Shown: positions 31,931 through 41,836, counted from the first letter of the stretch. The stretch: 64,000 bases of DNA from an uncultured Christensenellaceae bacterium (GCA_910588155.1 CAJUPB010000012.1:11356-75355), one strand, 5' to 3'. The notes: a model not told the origin generated them from the sequence alone. Translations and numbers: made by a program.

Positions 31931-34900
31931 TTATTCTTGCACGGGACTTTTGATTGTGCCGTAGGAATGTGAGTCGAGATATTCGCGCAAGGTTTCTATG
32001 GGGCGTTCGTCGTATATCGGCGTGTCGCCGTTAAAGCCCGTCGCAACTCTGAACGTTTCGATTTCTTCGCCTATATCGGCAAGCACGGCTTCGAACTTCA
32101 TAGACACCACGCTTGCCATAGACGTGGAGAAGCCGAGTTCGTTTATGAAAGTCTTTTCGCCCGTGCCGATATTCGTTTTGCGCGTGCCGATGAACAGCTC
32201 GGCTTCCGAAAGGCTGGTGTTTCCGGCAAGGCTGCCCAAATCGATTTTTGTGTAATGGCGATTGTCTTTGAAGTAGTAGTGTTTATAGAAGTCTTTGAAC
32301 TCTCCGGGAGTCGTGTTTCCGCCCTTTGAAATTTGGTCGGTTATCGTACTCTTCAAAATGCCCGACATCGGCGCGACATAGAAGACGTATTCCATTATGT
32401 TGTTAATGCCGTCTGTTCCCGACATTTCGCTCATCAAATCGCCTACGGCAACTTTGACGAAGTTGTATTTTCCGTTCTTGTCGAGCTTGTTGAAATACAT
32501 ATAGCCGTCGAGGTAGTAAATTTGAGACGCCGATTTTTCCAAGACTTCCACGATAATCGATTTTTTCGGGGTGGAAAGCGAAACGATGACAAGCGGCTTA
32601 TTGACTATACTGCCGTCGGGTTGCGGTGTGGGAATCAGCTTTACTCTTGCGTCGATGGGTACGTTAATGTCGATGTTGACGATTCCGATGTGCACATTCA
32701 GATTGCCCGAAATGTGGAAGTCGGAGAGGTTTGCCGTATTTAAAAGCGCGGTCGTGAGATTGGAAACATTCGACAAATCGTTCAGGCAGTTGCCTTCGAG
32801 ATATTGTTTGTAATATGTTTCGTACTTCATTCCGTAAGTGCTTTCGAACCAGGCGGAGAAGTAGTCGTCCAAAGAAGTCGTTTGTCCGTTGTCCGACACG
32901 GTATTTTTCATTGTGTGGAAATCGGCATAGGTCCAATATTCTCCGTTGTATTCCACGTATGTGAGGTCTTTGATTTTGTCGACAAAACCGTCCGAAATTT
33001 TCAGATATTCGTCCGTTCTCATTCTGACGTATTCGCCGTCGTTGCTCTGCGTGTATTTATAGCGCGCACCCCAGAAATCCCACGAGCGTTTGAAACGCTG
33101 TGATTTGATTATATCGCTCTCGCCGAACGATACGTCGTGACGCACGTATTCTTCTTTGTAGTTCGGCAAACTTACGCCGTTCAGTTTGCCTGCGAGAATG
33201 TTGTCGATAAGCTCTTGGCGTTTATACGTGCCGCCCGCGCTTGTGGCGTAGTTGTAATCGTGATATACGGGACGCTCTATTTTAATTTCGTTTGCGTCGG
33301 GGCAATCGAGGGACAGGCGGAACGACGTGACGGAGTTTGACGTGTGAAGATTGCTCATACTCCAATCGGTCAGCACGGGATTGCCGTCGTTCGTTCTCGT
33401 AAGAGTAAAGTCGGTTTCGCCGACGCGAACCGTCAAGGTCGAAGTTTCGCCGTTTTCGGCGGTAACGCTTTTCAAACTTACTCTCGGCAAATTGCGAATG
33501 AGATTGACTATTTGTCCCACGCCGGGGGAGGATATGTCTCCCGTTCCGAACAGTTTGGATATTCTGCCGATGACGTCGCTTGCCGTGCTTACGAATTCGG
33601 TATAGTCGTAATCGTAATCATACATAAATTCCTGCGCTTCGTGACAGACTTGCGTCGCAATGTCCAAAAGTCCGTTTATAAGCTCGCTCATTTCGGCAAA
33701 GCCTTCTATGTCGAAGTCTTTCAAAAATTCGCCGGATACTATTTCTCTGTCCTTCGGAATCACATAGTCGAGAATCGTGCCGTCTTTGATTCCGAGGGCG
33801 TCCTTGACGTTTCCGAGAAGGTTAAGCACTTCCGCAACGGTAAGTTTAAACTTGACGCCGTTGTAAGTTAGATATATTTCCTGCAACGGGTCGCCGTCGG
33901 TAATCATAATTTCAAACGTGTGTCTGGGGGCGACACCGTCGAAATTTGCGTCCACGCCTGTTGCCGCCGTTTCGTATACGTTAAATCCGAGCCGCAGGTT
34001 GGGTATGCCGCTTTTGGGGATAATTTCCGCATAGCCGTCGACTTTATGCGTTTTGTCTTTATACCACACGCGAATGTCGTGGAATGTCACGCGATATGCC
34101 TGCTGTTTGAACGTTCCCAAAAGCGCGTCGAAATAGCTTATCAATTCGCTTGCCGGCGTGTAGTCGAGATTGAGAGAAGACAGAACGTATTCCTCGGCTT
34201 CGGTTTGGTCGAATACGCGTGACAAATCGAGAGAGGCATTTATTGCTACCGTGCCGATTGTTTCGTCGTAAAGCTCGGTATGCAGCGTGATTCCGCCGAG
34301 CGTTCCGTTTTTCAAGTTCACGCACAAATCGAGAGCGACGTCGCCGAACTTCAAGCCGATTTCGAGAGATTCCGAATTTGTGATTTTGACAAAGTCAATC
34401 ATATCGAGAACGGAATTTGCGTTCAAATCGGGCGTTGCTTCGTCGATTTTGTTTTGCAGGTCGGCGATGAGGCGGGGGAGGAACTTCGGCAGCATAGGCT
34501 GTACCGATTGCATAAACGCGTCGAAATCGTCTTTATTGCCGCAGACGCGCAATTCGTCGTAAACAAAGTGGTAATCTTTGCCGCTGCGCGAGAATACGAC
34601 GGGGAGATTTTCTCCGCCGACTTGCGGCAGAGAGAGATTGATTTGGAAGTCGGCGCCGCTCTGTTTCAAAACGACGGCAATCTGACCCGTTACCGCAATG
34701 CTCTCGCCGTCGAGAGCTATGACAGCGTTGAAATCCGCGACGACTCCGCGCTTGTTTACAAGTTCCTTAATCGGTTCGACAAACCGCAAGAGGTCGTTTG
34801 CGTCGATATATTCGATGTCGGCGGCGGCGATATTCTTTTCGGTTTCGCTTGCCGAAAGGACTGCGTCAAGTTTGATTTTTGCGCCGTTTGCCTCGATTTC

Positions 34901-36970
34901 GTCTATGTTCAGAGAGGACAGGTATTTGCCGTCGTGACAAAGCGTTATACCGTAGTTTTTACCGTCGATTTCTACTGCCGCGCGCAGGTTGCCCTCGACG
35001 GCTTGGAATTCGGTTATGTGCGCAAACAGAGCTTTCAAATCGAGATTTGCAAGCACGTGCGCAATATTCGGAATTTCGATGTTTTTATTTAACCCGACGT
35101 CGGGAAGAACAATACCCGCCGAGGACAGCAGTTCGGCGATTTCGGATTTCAAGTCGTCGAAATCGGCGACGTCGGCTTTGATTCCGACGTTTCCGCATTT
35201 CAAGTATACAGTCTCGCCGTCAAAGCAGACGTCGAAAGCAATGCCGAGCTTTTCCAAAGATATTTTGCCGCACAGCGTCAAATCGCGGTTCAGCAAAATA
35301 TTCGCCGTTATTTTGTCGGTGAAGTTTGCGCTTTCGACGTTTGCCGTCAAAGCTATGTCGAAGCTCTTTGCGTTTGCCGTGTTCAATGCGGGCTCGACGA
35401 AATCCAGCACGGGTTCGAGGGATACGAATTCGGACGTATCGGGGAAGTCGAAACCGTCTCTCGGAGTTATGTCGATTATCACGGGAATGCCGTTTATTTT
35501 CACCGTGGCATTTATGGAGTTCAGCGAAACATTTTCGCCGTCGTTTATGACGAGGTCAACGTCCAATTCGATTTTGCTTGCAAGCTTGACAAGCTCGCAG
35601 TCCGATTTCAAAAGGTCGGACAACTTGAATTTCAAGGTTATGGTGACCAATCCGTTCTCTTTCACGAGGTCGGAATCGGCAAACAGCGAACCGATTATGT
35701 CGTCGGTCAGCATAGCTTCGAAATCGGCATTCAAAAGCGCGTTCAAATCTATGCCGCCGATATTGATTTTGTCGAAATCGAAACCGAAGTCGAGTTCGAG
35801 AAGTCGGGAGAGGGCGGAAATCGGAAGATAGCCTTTGACTATTCCCGCGCCCACATACGCCCGTTCGCCGTCATAACCGAAGAACAGTGCGTCGTCGACA
35901 AGCGCACTTATATTCATCGAAGAAATATCGACGCTTGCTTTGATGTTTCGTCTGCTTCCGAAAACAAGCGCATCGGCTTCGATTGTCAGTTTTTCGCCGT
36001 TCAAATAGGGCGCAAACGCTTCGGCGAGATAGGTGGAAGCATTCTTTTCCGCGGGGATATCGGGGATATCCGTGTTGTCGCCGTCTTCGGGAAGAAACGG
36101 CTCGAAGATTTCGCTTTCGGGCAAGGGCATATCCTCGTTTATATACGAGAACGTATCGAGCATAGTGGATACGCAGGACATACTGCCGAGGACGGGAATG
36201 GCAATGTCGTACGTGTCCACGCACAGAACGGTTTTTGCGTACCAATTCGAGTCAATCGTCATTGTCAGCGTCATAGAATGTATGACGGGGTCCTGCGCCG
36301 CGCTTGCCAAAGTGCGGATTTCGTTTTTGAAATATTTGCCGCCGATTTCGGGAATGAGTTCGAACTCATAGACATATTCGTCGTTGCCGAAGGATATGAG
36401 TTTTGCCGAGGATACGGATTCTTCGGTAACGGAATATTTGGTTATTTCGCGGGGTACGGCTCCGTACTTCGAAAAGAACGTGTCGGTACTCATCGGATAA
36501 ATCGAGCTGCTCCACGTGACGTTTTCTCCGCGCACTTTTTCGGAAGGGCGGAAAAGCACGGTATCGTTAGGCGTAATATATTTTTGTTCCGCCACCGACA
36601 CAAGCGACGACGTGGACACAGTTTCCGCAAACACCGTTCCTTGTTTGACTTTGCGCGAGTTGCGGACGTTTTGGGTATACTTTGTGAAACCGAGGTCGGC
36701 TTTGCACGTACCGACGGAATCTGCCTGAAAATAGCTCGAATTGAAAATTACGAAATTCGCAAAACGGAAGTTCTCCATAGGCGAATAGTCGAGCGGCGTG
36801 CCGCTTTCGGGGGGCTGTTCCATTTCGCAAATGCTGTTTACGATTTCCGCGGGGGTGAAAACGGAGGACGCGCCGCCGCCCGTAATAGAAGAGAGCACGT
36901 AAAAAGCCACTGCCAACACGGGCAGCAACATAAAAAACAATTTAAATCTGCTGACGTATTTTTCTTTCAC
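31931..36970 (-). CDS. Giant membrane-anchored extracytoplasmic protein with repeated beta-rich modules
   Basis: The largest gene here, 1679 residues, with no family I can name. One N-terminal membrane segment (about residues 9-28, FKLFFMLLPVLAVAFYVLSS) would anchor it with the rest outside. After a unique region to about residue 300, several modules of 150-200 residues follow, each mostly alternating beta strands with a recurring YDGE-x-(A/V)-Y or FDGETVYL turn and an (I/L)xxD-(L/I) helix: for example ALFFGYDGERAYVGAGIVKG, GIAFDVCFDGETVYLKCGN and YGITLCHDGKYLSSLNI. The last 450 residues differ and include aromatic-rich stretches. No catalytic motif, cell-wall sorting signal or second membrane segment is visible. 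Start is GTG at 36970 with GAGG upstream. It stands alone, divergent from the ATP-grasp operon. A scaffold, adhesin or lipid-handling role are all only possibilities. Confidence 0.75.
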   Translation of the reverse strand: MKEKYVSRFKLFFMLLPVLAVAFYVLSSITGGGASSVFTPAEIVNSICEMEQPPESGTPLDYSPMENFRFANFVIFNSSYFQADSVGTCKADLGFTKYTQNVRNSRKVKQGTVFAETVSTSSLVSVAEQKYITPNDTVLFRPSEKVRGENVTWSSSIYPMSTDTFFSKYGAVPREITKYSVTEESVSSAKLISFGNDEYVYEFELIPEIGGKYFKNEIRTLASAAQDPVIHSMTLTMTIDSNWYAKTVLCVDTYDIAIPVLGSMSCVSTMLDTFSYINEDMPLPESEIFEPFLPEDGDNTDIPDIPAEKNASTYLAEAFAPYLNGEKLTIEADALVFGSRRNIKASVDISSMNISALVDDALFFGYDGERAYVGAGIVKGYLPISALSRLLELDFGFDFDKINIGGIDLNALLNADFEAMLTDDIIGSLFADSDLVKENGLVTITLKFKLSDLLKSDCELVKLASKIELDVDLVINDGENVSLNSINATVKINGIPVIIDITPRDGFDFPDTSEFVSLEPVLDFVEPALNTANAKSFDIALTANVESANFTDKITANILLNRDLTLCGKISLEKLGIAFDVCFDGETVYLKCGNVGIKADVADFDDLKSEIAELLSSAGIVLPDVGLNKNIEIPNIAHVLANLDLKALFAHITEFQAVEGNLRAAVEIDGKNYGITLCHDGKYLSSLNIDEIEANGAKIKLDAVLSASETEKNIAAADIEYIDANDLLRFVEPIKELVNKRGVVADFNAVIALDGESIAVTGQIAVVLKQSGADFQINLSLPQVGGENLPVVFSRSGKDYHFVYDELRVCGNKDDFDAFMQSVQPMLPKFLPRLIADLQNKIDEATPDLNANSVLDMIDFVKITNSESLEIGLKFGDVALDLCVNLKNGTLGGITLHTELYDETIGTVAINASLDLSRVFDQTEAEEYVLSSLNLDYTPASELISYFDALLGTFKQQAYRVTFHDIRVWYKDKTHKVDGYAEIIPKSGIPNLRLGFNVYETAATGVDANFDGVAPRHTFEIMITDGDPLQEIYLTYNGVKFKLTVAEVLNLLGNVKDALGIKDGTILDYVIPKDREIVSGEFLKDFDIEGFAEMSELINGLLDIATQVCHEAQEFMYDYDYDYTEFVSTASDVIGRISKLFGTGDISSPGVGQIVNLIRNLPRVSLKSVTAENGETSTLTVRVGETDFTLTRTNDGNPVLTDWSMSNLHTSNSVTSFRLSLDCPDANEIKIERPVYHDYNYATSAGGTYKRQELIDNILAGKLNGVSLPNYKEEYVRHDVSFGESDIIKSQRFKRSWDFWGARYKYTQSNDGEYVRMRTDEYLKISDGFVDKIKDLTYVEYNGEYWTYADFHTMKNTVSDNGQTTSLDDYFSAWFESTYGMKYETYYKQYLEGNCLNDLSNVSNLTTALLNTANLSDFHISGNLNVHIGIVNIDINVPIDARVKLIPTPQPDGSIVNKPLVIVSLSTPKKSIIVEVLEKSASQIYYLDGYMYFNKLDKNGKYNFVKVAVGDLMSEMSGTDGINNIMEYVFYVAPMSGILKSTITDQISKGGNTTPGEFKDFYKHYYFKDNRHYTKIDLGSLAGNTSLSEAELFIGTRKTNIGTGEKTFINELGFSTSMASVVSMKFEAVLADIGEEIETFRVATGFNGDTPIYDERPIETLREYLDSHSYGTIKSPVQE

Positions 36971-37043
36971 GGCAAGCCTCGAAAACCTCTTCCGAAAACG
37001 GATAACACCGATTAAAGACTGTTATCTTATTTAATATATATAT

Positions 37044-37073
37044 AATATAACACAATAATGTCGAAAAACGCAA
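37044..37073 (-). promoter_or_regulatory. Candidate promoter of the giant protein gene
   Basis: On the minus strand TTGCGT (37073-37068) and TATATT (37049-37044) are 18 bases apart, about 75 bases before the GTG start. The AT-rich run around 37030-37050 offers other -10 options. Confidence 0.5.
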
Positions 37074-37228
37074 GAGTTCTCGCCTTATTTTCGAAAAATT
37101 TCTCCGATTTTTTTGCTTATAATCCCGCGAAAGAAGTAAAAATGTCCTTTGCGAGAGCAAGCGGTTTCGCATAATTGCCGAAAAAATGAGATATACTGCT
37201 TATAAACGTTTAAAACGAGGATACTGAT

Positions 37229-38560
37229 TTGGCGGAAACTTTCGAATTACCCGACGCCGAGCGGTTTGTTTTGCCGCTTGACTTTGAAAACGACAAAACA
37301 AAACTCGTCCGCGCGTTAAACGGTTATGCGCCGCGTTTCGGCGTGAAAATCGACGGAGTGACAAGCGAAAGGAATCTGCCGTTCGACCCCGAACCGCGAG
37401 TCATCGAAACAGAAGAGTTCGAGTTTTTGAAGCGAGGACTCATTCAGCGTGCGGACGCATTGAACGCATTTTTAAACGACGTATACGGCGATTGCAAAAT
37501 TCTCAAAGACGGCGTCATCCCCGCCGATTTCGTGCTGTCTTCGCAAGGCTTTCTTCCGCGTTGCATAGGAATCAAACCGCGCCGAGGTATTTACGCGCAC
37601 ATTGCGGGAATAGACCTTGTCAAAAGCAAGAAAGGCGAGTGGTACGTTTTGGAGGACAACTTGCGAGTACCGTCGGGCGTGTCCTATCCGCTTGCCGCGC
37701 GTCTGGCGCTCAAAGACTGCGGTATGTGCGAATTCGACGCGGTAGACTCTTTGAATTACGGACGGCTTTTGAAGGACGCCTTCGATTTTGTTTCCTGCGG
37801 CGGCATCGACTGCGTGCTGACTCCCGGGAGAGGCAATTGTGCATTTTTCGAACACGGCTTTCTCGCGGAGATGACAAACAGTGCGCTTGCCTGCGGAAGC
37901 GACTTGTTTGCGGACGGCGACGTGCTTTACTTCAAAGGCGCGGACGGCGTGCAACGCGTGGGCGCGCTGTATACCCGCGTGGACGGAGTATATGCCGACC
38001 CGCTTGCTTTCCGCTCCGTGTCCGCGGTCGGGACGCCGAATCTTTTCTCGGCATACGCCGCCGGCAACGTTGCCGTGCTGAATGCTTTCGGTTGCGGCGC
38101 GGCAGACGATAAGGGCGTGTATTGCTATGTGCCGCAAATGATTAAATACTATCTCGGACAAGACGCCGTTTTGTCGCAGCCGCAGACGTTTTTGCCGACA
38201 CGGGGTAGCGAAATGCGCTATATACAAGACAATTTCGACAGTCTGGTCATAAAGGACGTCGCGGAATCGGGCGGCTTCGGAATACGTTTCGGCGCGGCGC
38301 TGGACGAGGAAGGAAAAGCCGCGCTCAAAGCCGAAATAACGGCAAATCCGAGGCGGTTTATCGCGCAGGAAGTCGTGGACATAGAAGAGCTGCCCGCGTG
38401 CGGCGGTTCGGCAAAAGCCGATTTGCGGGCGTTTGTCGTTACGTCCGACAGAACGAGAGTGTGGGAAAGCGGTCTGACTCGGTTTGCTGCAAAAGATTCG
38501 CTTATGGTAAATTCTTCGCAGGGTGGAGGTTTTAAGGATACGTGGGTATCGTTTCGTTGA
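37229..38560 (+). CDS. Circularly permuted ATP-grasp protein (DUF404/DUF407 type)
   Basis: A 443-residue protein of the circularly permuted ATP-grasp family. ATP-grasp enzymes join a carboxylate to an amine through an acyl phosphate. Recognisable parts are the GLIQRADALNAFLNDVYGD helix, the GIDLVKSKKGEWYVLEDNLRVPSGVSY segment with its metal- and ATP-binding ED-N residues, YVPQMIKYYLG, and the late SLVIKDVAESGGFGIRFG loop, followed by ADLRAFVV. Start TTG 37229 follows AAACGAGG; no ATG fits. Together with the alpha-E and transglutaminase genes it forms a conserved trio predicted to make or modify a peptide-like product. The substrate is unknown. Confidence 0.88.
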   Translation: MAETFELPDAERFVLPLDFENDKTKLVRALNGYAPRFGVKIDGVTSERNLPFDPEPRVIETEEFEFLKRGLIQRADALNAFLNDVYGDCKILKDGVIPADFVLSSQGFLPRCIGIKPRRGIYAHIAGIDLVKSKKGEWYVLEDNLRVPSGVSYPLAARLALKDCGMCEFDAVDSLNYGRLLKDAFDFVSCGGIDCVLTPGRGNCAFFEHGFLAEMTNSALACGSDLFADGDVLYFKGADGVQRVGALYTRVDGVYADPLAFRSVSAVGTPNLFSAYAAGNVAVLNAFGCGAADDKGVYCYVPQMIKYYLGQDAVLSQPQTFLPTRGSEMRYIQDNFDSLVIKDVAESGGFGIRFGAALDEEGKAALKAEITANPRRFIAQEVVDIEELPACGGSAKADLRAFVVTSDRTRVWESGLTRFAAKDSLMVNSSQGGGFKDTWVSFR

Positions 38561-39168
38561 GTGATTTGGACAAGCTCTTTTGGGCGGGCAGGTATTGCGA
38601 ACGCGCAAGAGGAATATATGAGCGCTATGTCGCCTTGCCGTCCGACGGCGGCGTGCGGCTCGACTTTCTGGCACGTCTCGGCATAGATTGCAACGATTCG
38701 TCGCCGCATATTGCGCTGTTTGGCGGCGACGGTGCAATCGTGAACGCTTTGCGTATGTGGCGGGAGAATGTTTTGTGCCTGCGGTATGTGCTGTCTTGCC
38801 GAGCGGTGATTCAGGCGGAAAAAGCCGTAACGGAGTGCGAAGAGGGGAATTTCGACAATCTCGTTTTGCGTTCTTACGCATTTTTCGGAATGACGGAAGA
38901 CTTGACGTTCGACAATACCGCCCGATGCTGCGTGACGGCGGGGCGAATGTGCGAAAAACTCGATTTGTTGTCGCGGTTTTGCGAAGACACGTTTGCCGCG
39001 CAAGACGCTTTGAACCGTTTGAGTGCGGCTTGCGCCGACAGCCCCGCCGTGCAAAATATGATTTCTCAAAGCGCGCTGCAACTGATTGACGGCGATATAC
39101 GCTCGAATAATGTAGTCACGGTCAAGAGCAGAACGCCGTATTTGGAGAGCAATAATGAGTTTTCTTGA
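38542..39168 (+). CDS. Alpha-E domain protein (DUF403)
   Basis: A 208-residue all-helical alpha-E domain protein, beginning with the typical LSDLDKLFWAGRYCERARGIYERY. Alpha-E proteins have no known catalytic activity but almost always sit beside permuted ATP-grasp and transglutaminase-like genes and are thought to act with them. It is shorter than the usual about 310 residues. Start GTG 38542 has AAGGA just before it and overlaps the upstream gene by 19 bases; the downstream gene overlaps it by 14 bases. This tight packing points to a protein complex. Confidence 0.85.
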   Translation: MGIVSLSDLDKLFWAGRYCERARGIYERYVALPSDGGVRLDFLARLGIDCNDSSPHIALFGGDGAIVNALRMWRENVLCLRYVLSCRAVIQAEKAVTECEEGNFDNLVLRSYAFFGMTEDLTFDNTARCCVTAGRMCEKLDLLSRFCEDTFAAQDALNRLSAACADSPAVQNMISQSALQLIDGDIRSNNVVTVKSRTPYLESNNEFS

Positions 39169-39934
39169 TTTCGATTACGAACTGAAACTGAATTTCTCTT
39201 CGCCCGTCACCGACCACCGATTTATATTGCGCTGTCTGCCTTTGAGGGATTTGTCGCAATTGCCCGACGCCGTGGAAGCGGAAGTGTTTCCGCACAGCTC
39301 GCTTTGGAGAAGCTCCGCGCCGAACGAGGGCGGCACTCTTATGGGCAGCGTGGATTTCGAACACACGGAGTTTACCGCGAGAACTCGGGGCAGGGTTTTC
39401 GAACGCGAGGGCTACGATACGGGCGCGCCGCATTTCGCATATTTGCATTTTACGTCCGTGACCGAACCCAATGAATTTTTGAGAGATGTTGCGAAAAAGT
39501 TCGACAGGCATTCGAAGAACTACAATCTTGCGCTTAAAGCAATGGAAGAGGTCAACTCGATGTTGACGTATACGGAAAATGCCACCGACTCGGATACGAC
39601 GGCAGATGAGGCTTTGCGGATGAAAAAGGGCGTGTGTCAGGATTATGCGCACATATACTGTTCGCTTATGCGGCTTTTGGGAGTGCCCACGCGGTATGTG
39701 GCGGGACTCTTGAAAGGCGTCGGAGAAACTCACGCTTGGAACGAGTGCTATTTAGACGGGCATTGGCGGGCATTCGACTGCACGAACGACAAGCCCGCGA
39801 CGAACGGTTACGTCAAACTCGCCGTCGGCGTCGATGCGCGTCAGTGTGCGCTTAACAGGGGAGTGTTTACGCCGTTGCTTGGAAAGGTGGCGGAGCAGTC
39901 GCAGCGGGTGCGCGGACGGGTGGAAACTTCTTGA
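39155..39934 (+). CDS. Transglutaminase-like cysteine protease/ligase
   Basis: A 259-residue protein with a beta-rich N-terminal domain (to about residue 110) and a transglutaminase-like catalytic core. The triad is complete: C161 in MKKGVCQDYAHIYCSLMRLLG, H193 in GETHAWNECYLDG, and D208 in WRAFDCTND. In this gene trio the enzyme is expected to cleave or transfer a peptide bond formed by the ATP-grasp protein. No signal peptide is seen, so it works inside the cell. Its start overlaps the alpha-E gene, and its last codons overlap the promoter of dnaX. Confidence 0.9.
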   Translation: MSFLDFDYELKLNFSSPVTDHRFILRCLPLRDLSQLPDAVEAEVFPHSSLWRSSAPNEGGTLMGSVDFEHTEFTARTRGRVFEREGYDTGAPHFAYLHFTSVTEPNEFLRDVAKKFDRHSKNYNLALKAMEEVNSMLTYTENATDSDTTADEALRMKKGVCQDYAHIYCSLMRLLGVPTRYVAGLLKGVGETHAWNECYLDGHWRAFDCTNDKPATNGYVKLAVGVDARQCALNRGVFTPLLGKVAEQSQRVRGRVETS

Positions 39935-39959
39935 CAAACTCCGCCGTTTGTTATATAAT
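39931..39959 (+). promoter_or_regulatory. Consensus promoter of dnaX, start site at or near the ATG
   Basis: TTGACA (39931-39936) and TATAAT (39954-39959), 17 bases apart. Only 7 bases lie between the -10 box and the ATG at 39967. Confidence 0.88.
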
Positions 39960-39966
39960 TCTGACT

Positions 39967-41499
39967 ATGGCGAACGCATTGTACAGAAAATACCGCCCGC
40001 AAGTCTTTGACGACGTTTACGGGCAGGACCATATAGTAAACACGCTGAAAAATCAGATAAAGCACGACAGAGTTTCGCACGCCTATCTCTTTACGGGCAG
40101 CCGCGGAACGGGCAAAACCACTTGTGCCAAGATATTTGCGCGGGCGATAAACTGCAAAAGTCCCGTAAACGGTTCTCCGTGCGGAAAATGCGAATGTTGC
40201 AAGGCTCTTGCCGAAAGCAATAACATAGATATTATGGAAATCGACGCCGCATCCAACAACGGCGTGGACGATGCACGCGAAATTCGGGAAAGAGTCAAGT
40301 ACACTCCGGTATACGGAAGATATAAAGTCTATATAATAGACGAGGTACATATGTTGAGCGCGTCGGCTTTCAACGCGCTTTTAAAGACGCTCGAAGAGCC
40401 GCCCGCGCACGCCGTCTTCATTCTTGCGACGACGGAAGTGCATAAGCTGCCCGCGACCATTCTTTCGCGTTGTATGCGTTTCGATTTCCGTCTCATAGGT
40501 GTGGAAGAGCTGTACGGGCAACTCAAAAAGATTTTCGACAAAGAGGGCAAGAAATACGAGGACGCCGCATTGAAGTTCATTGCGCGAGCGGGCGAGGGTT
40601 CCTCCCGAGATATGCTGTCCGTTGCGGACATCTGTTTCAATTACAGCGACAAAAAACTCACGCTTGCCGATGTTATGACGGTTACGGGCGGCGCCGACAG
40701 AAGTGTGATTGCGCGCCTTTTCAAGGCGGTAAAAAGCGGCGATTTGGCGGAGATTTTCAAAAGTATCGACGAAATGGCAAGCGGCGGCAAAAGTATGAGC
40801 TTGATTGCGAAAGAGCTGTTGCGGTATGTGCGCGACCTGCTTGTCGTCAAGACGGGAAATACGCGTATGATAGTGGATACCGAAGAAAACATAGCACAGA
40901 TGAATGAAGAAGCGCAGGACTGCGACCCGCAGTATCTTTCCGCGCTTATCGGTATTTTTGCGGAAGCGGACGCGACACTTCGATATTCCGTTTCGCCTAG
41001 GATTGCGTTGGAAACGGTGTGTTTGAAAGCCGCGAGTTTGGCGGCTGCCGACTATTCCGCTCTGGAACGCAGAATTGCCCGTTTGGAATGCGGCACACTC
41101 GTGCCGCATTCCGCGCAGGAAACGCACGTCGCGGCAAAGGCGGCAGAGGCGGAAAAGCCTGCGAAGGGGCAGGAAGAAGCCGAAACGGACGCATTCACGG
41201 TTTGGGGCAAGTTGGTTACGTTTGCGAGAACGGGCGGTTCTATGCGGTTGTACACGCTGTTCGGAGCGCATTCCGACGTGGAAATAAAAGACGGCAAGCT
41301 GATTGTCTGGTGCAACGACGACAACTATCTTCAATTCTCCGAGCCGGAAGCGGAAGAGCTTTTGCGGCGCGGCTTGAAAGCGGTCGGAAGCGGGCTTGTT
41401 CCCGTCATAGACAAGAGAAAGAGAAGCGATTCGGACGGGCTTATCGATAAACTCAAAAGTATGATGGGCGGCGTGGAATTGGAAATAAAGCGAAAATAA
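39967..41499 (+). CDS. dnaX: DNA polymerase III subunits gamma/tau
   Basis: DnaX is the clamp-loader ATPase that places the sliding clamp on DNA and ties polymerases together. The 510-residue product starts MANALYRKYRPQVFDDVYGQDHIV, has Walker A GSRGTGKTTCAK with K50, four zinc-binding cysteines in CKSPVNGSPCGKCECC, and Walker B VYIIDEVHMLS. Domain III and a short C-terminal part (residues about 380-510) follow. A longer frame from 39931 would begin inside the promoter and is rejected. The ATG has no ribosome site and lies 7 bases after the -10 box. ybaB and recR follow, the standard order in bacteria. No frameshift signal for a separate gamma form was identified. Confidence 0.96.
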   Translation: MANALYRKYRPQVFDDVYGQDHIVNTLKNQIKHDRVSHAYLFTGSRGTGKTTCAKIFARAINCKSPVNGSPCGKCECCKALAESNNIDIMEIDAASNNGVDDAREIRERVKYTPVYGRYKVYIIDEVHMLSASAFNALLKTLEEPPAHAVFILATTEVHKLPATILSRCMRFDFRLIGVEELYGQLKKIFDKEGKKYEDAALKFIARAGEGSSRDMLSVADICFNYSDKKLTLADVMTVTGGADRSVIARLFKAVKSGDLAEIFKSIDEMASGGKSMSLIAKELLRYVRDLLVVKTGNTRMIVDTEENIAQMNEEAQDCDPQYLSALIGIFAEADATLRYSVSPRIALETVCLKAASLAAADYSALERRIARLECGTLVPHSAQETHVAAKAAEAEKPAKGQEEAETDAFTVWGKLVTFARTGGSMRLYTLFGAHSDVEIKDGKLIVWCNDDNYLQFSEPEAEELLRRGLKAVGSGLVPVIDKRKRSDSDGLIDKLKSMMGGVELEIKRK

Positions 41500-41521
41500 A
41501 AGGTATCGGAGGTAACGGCAA

Positions 41522-41836
41522 ATGGCAAGATTTAACGGTTTCGGCGGCGGCGGAATGAATATGCAGCAGATGATGAAGCAGGCGCAGAAAATGCAGGAAC
41601 AGATGGCAAAGGCGCAGGAAGAGCTGGAAGAAACCGAAGTCGAGGGCAGCGCGGGCGGCGGACTTGTCACCGTCACGATGAACGGAAAAAAGAAAATGAG
41701 TGCGGTTTCCATTGACCCCGAAGCCGTCGACCTCGACGATTTGGAAATGTTGGAGGACTTGATTGTCGCAGCATACAACGATGCTTTCGGAAAGGCGGAG
41801 GAGCTGGAAAAGCAGCTTGTGCCGTTCCAGATTTAG
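41522..41836 (+). CDS. YbaB/EbfC family nucleoid-associated protein
   Basis: A 104-residue protein of the YbaB/EbfC family, a dimeric DNA-binding protein found between dnaX and recR in most bacteria. Features are a glutamine- and methionine-rich first helix (MNMQQMMKQAQKMQEQMAKAQEELEE), the strand EGSAGGGLVTVTMNG and the closing VAAYNDAFGKAEEL helix. A glycine-rich FNGFGGGG precedes the helix. ATCGGAGGTAACGGCAA precedes the ATG at 41522. Confidence 0.95.
   Translation: MARFNGFGGGGMNMQQMMKQAQKMQEQMAKAQEELEETEVEGSAGGGLVTVTMNGKKKMSAVSIDPEAVDLDDLEMLEDLIVAAYNDAFGKAEELEKQLVPFQI

Noticed and set aside
39967..41499. Programmed frameshift in dnaX for a separate gamma subunit
   Set aside because: No A AAA AAG-type slippery heptamer with a following hairpin was found in the right frame and place.
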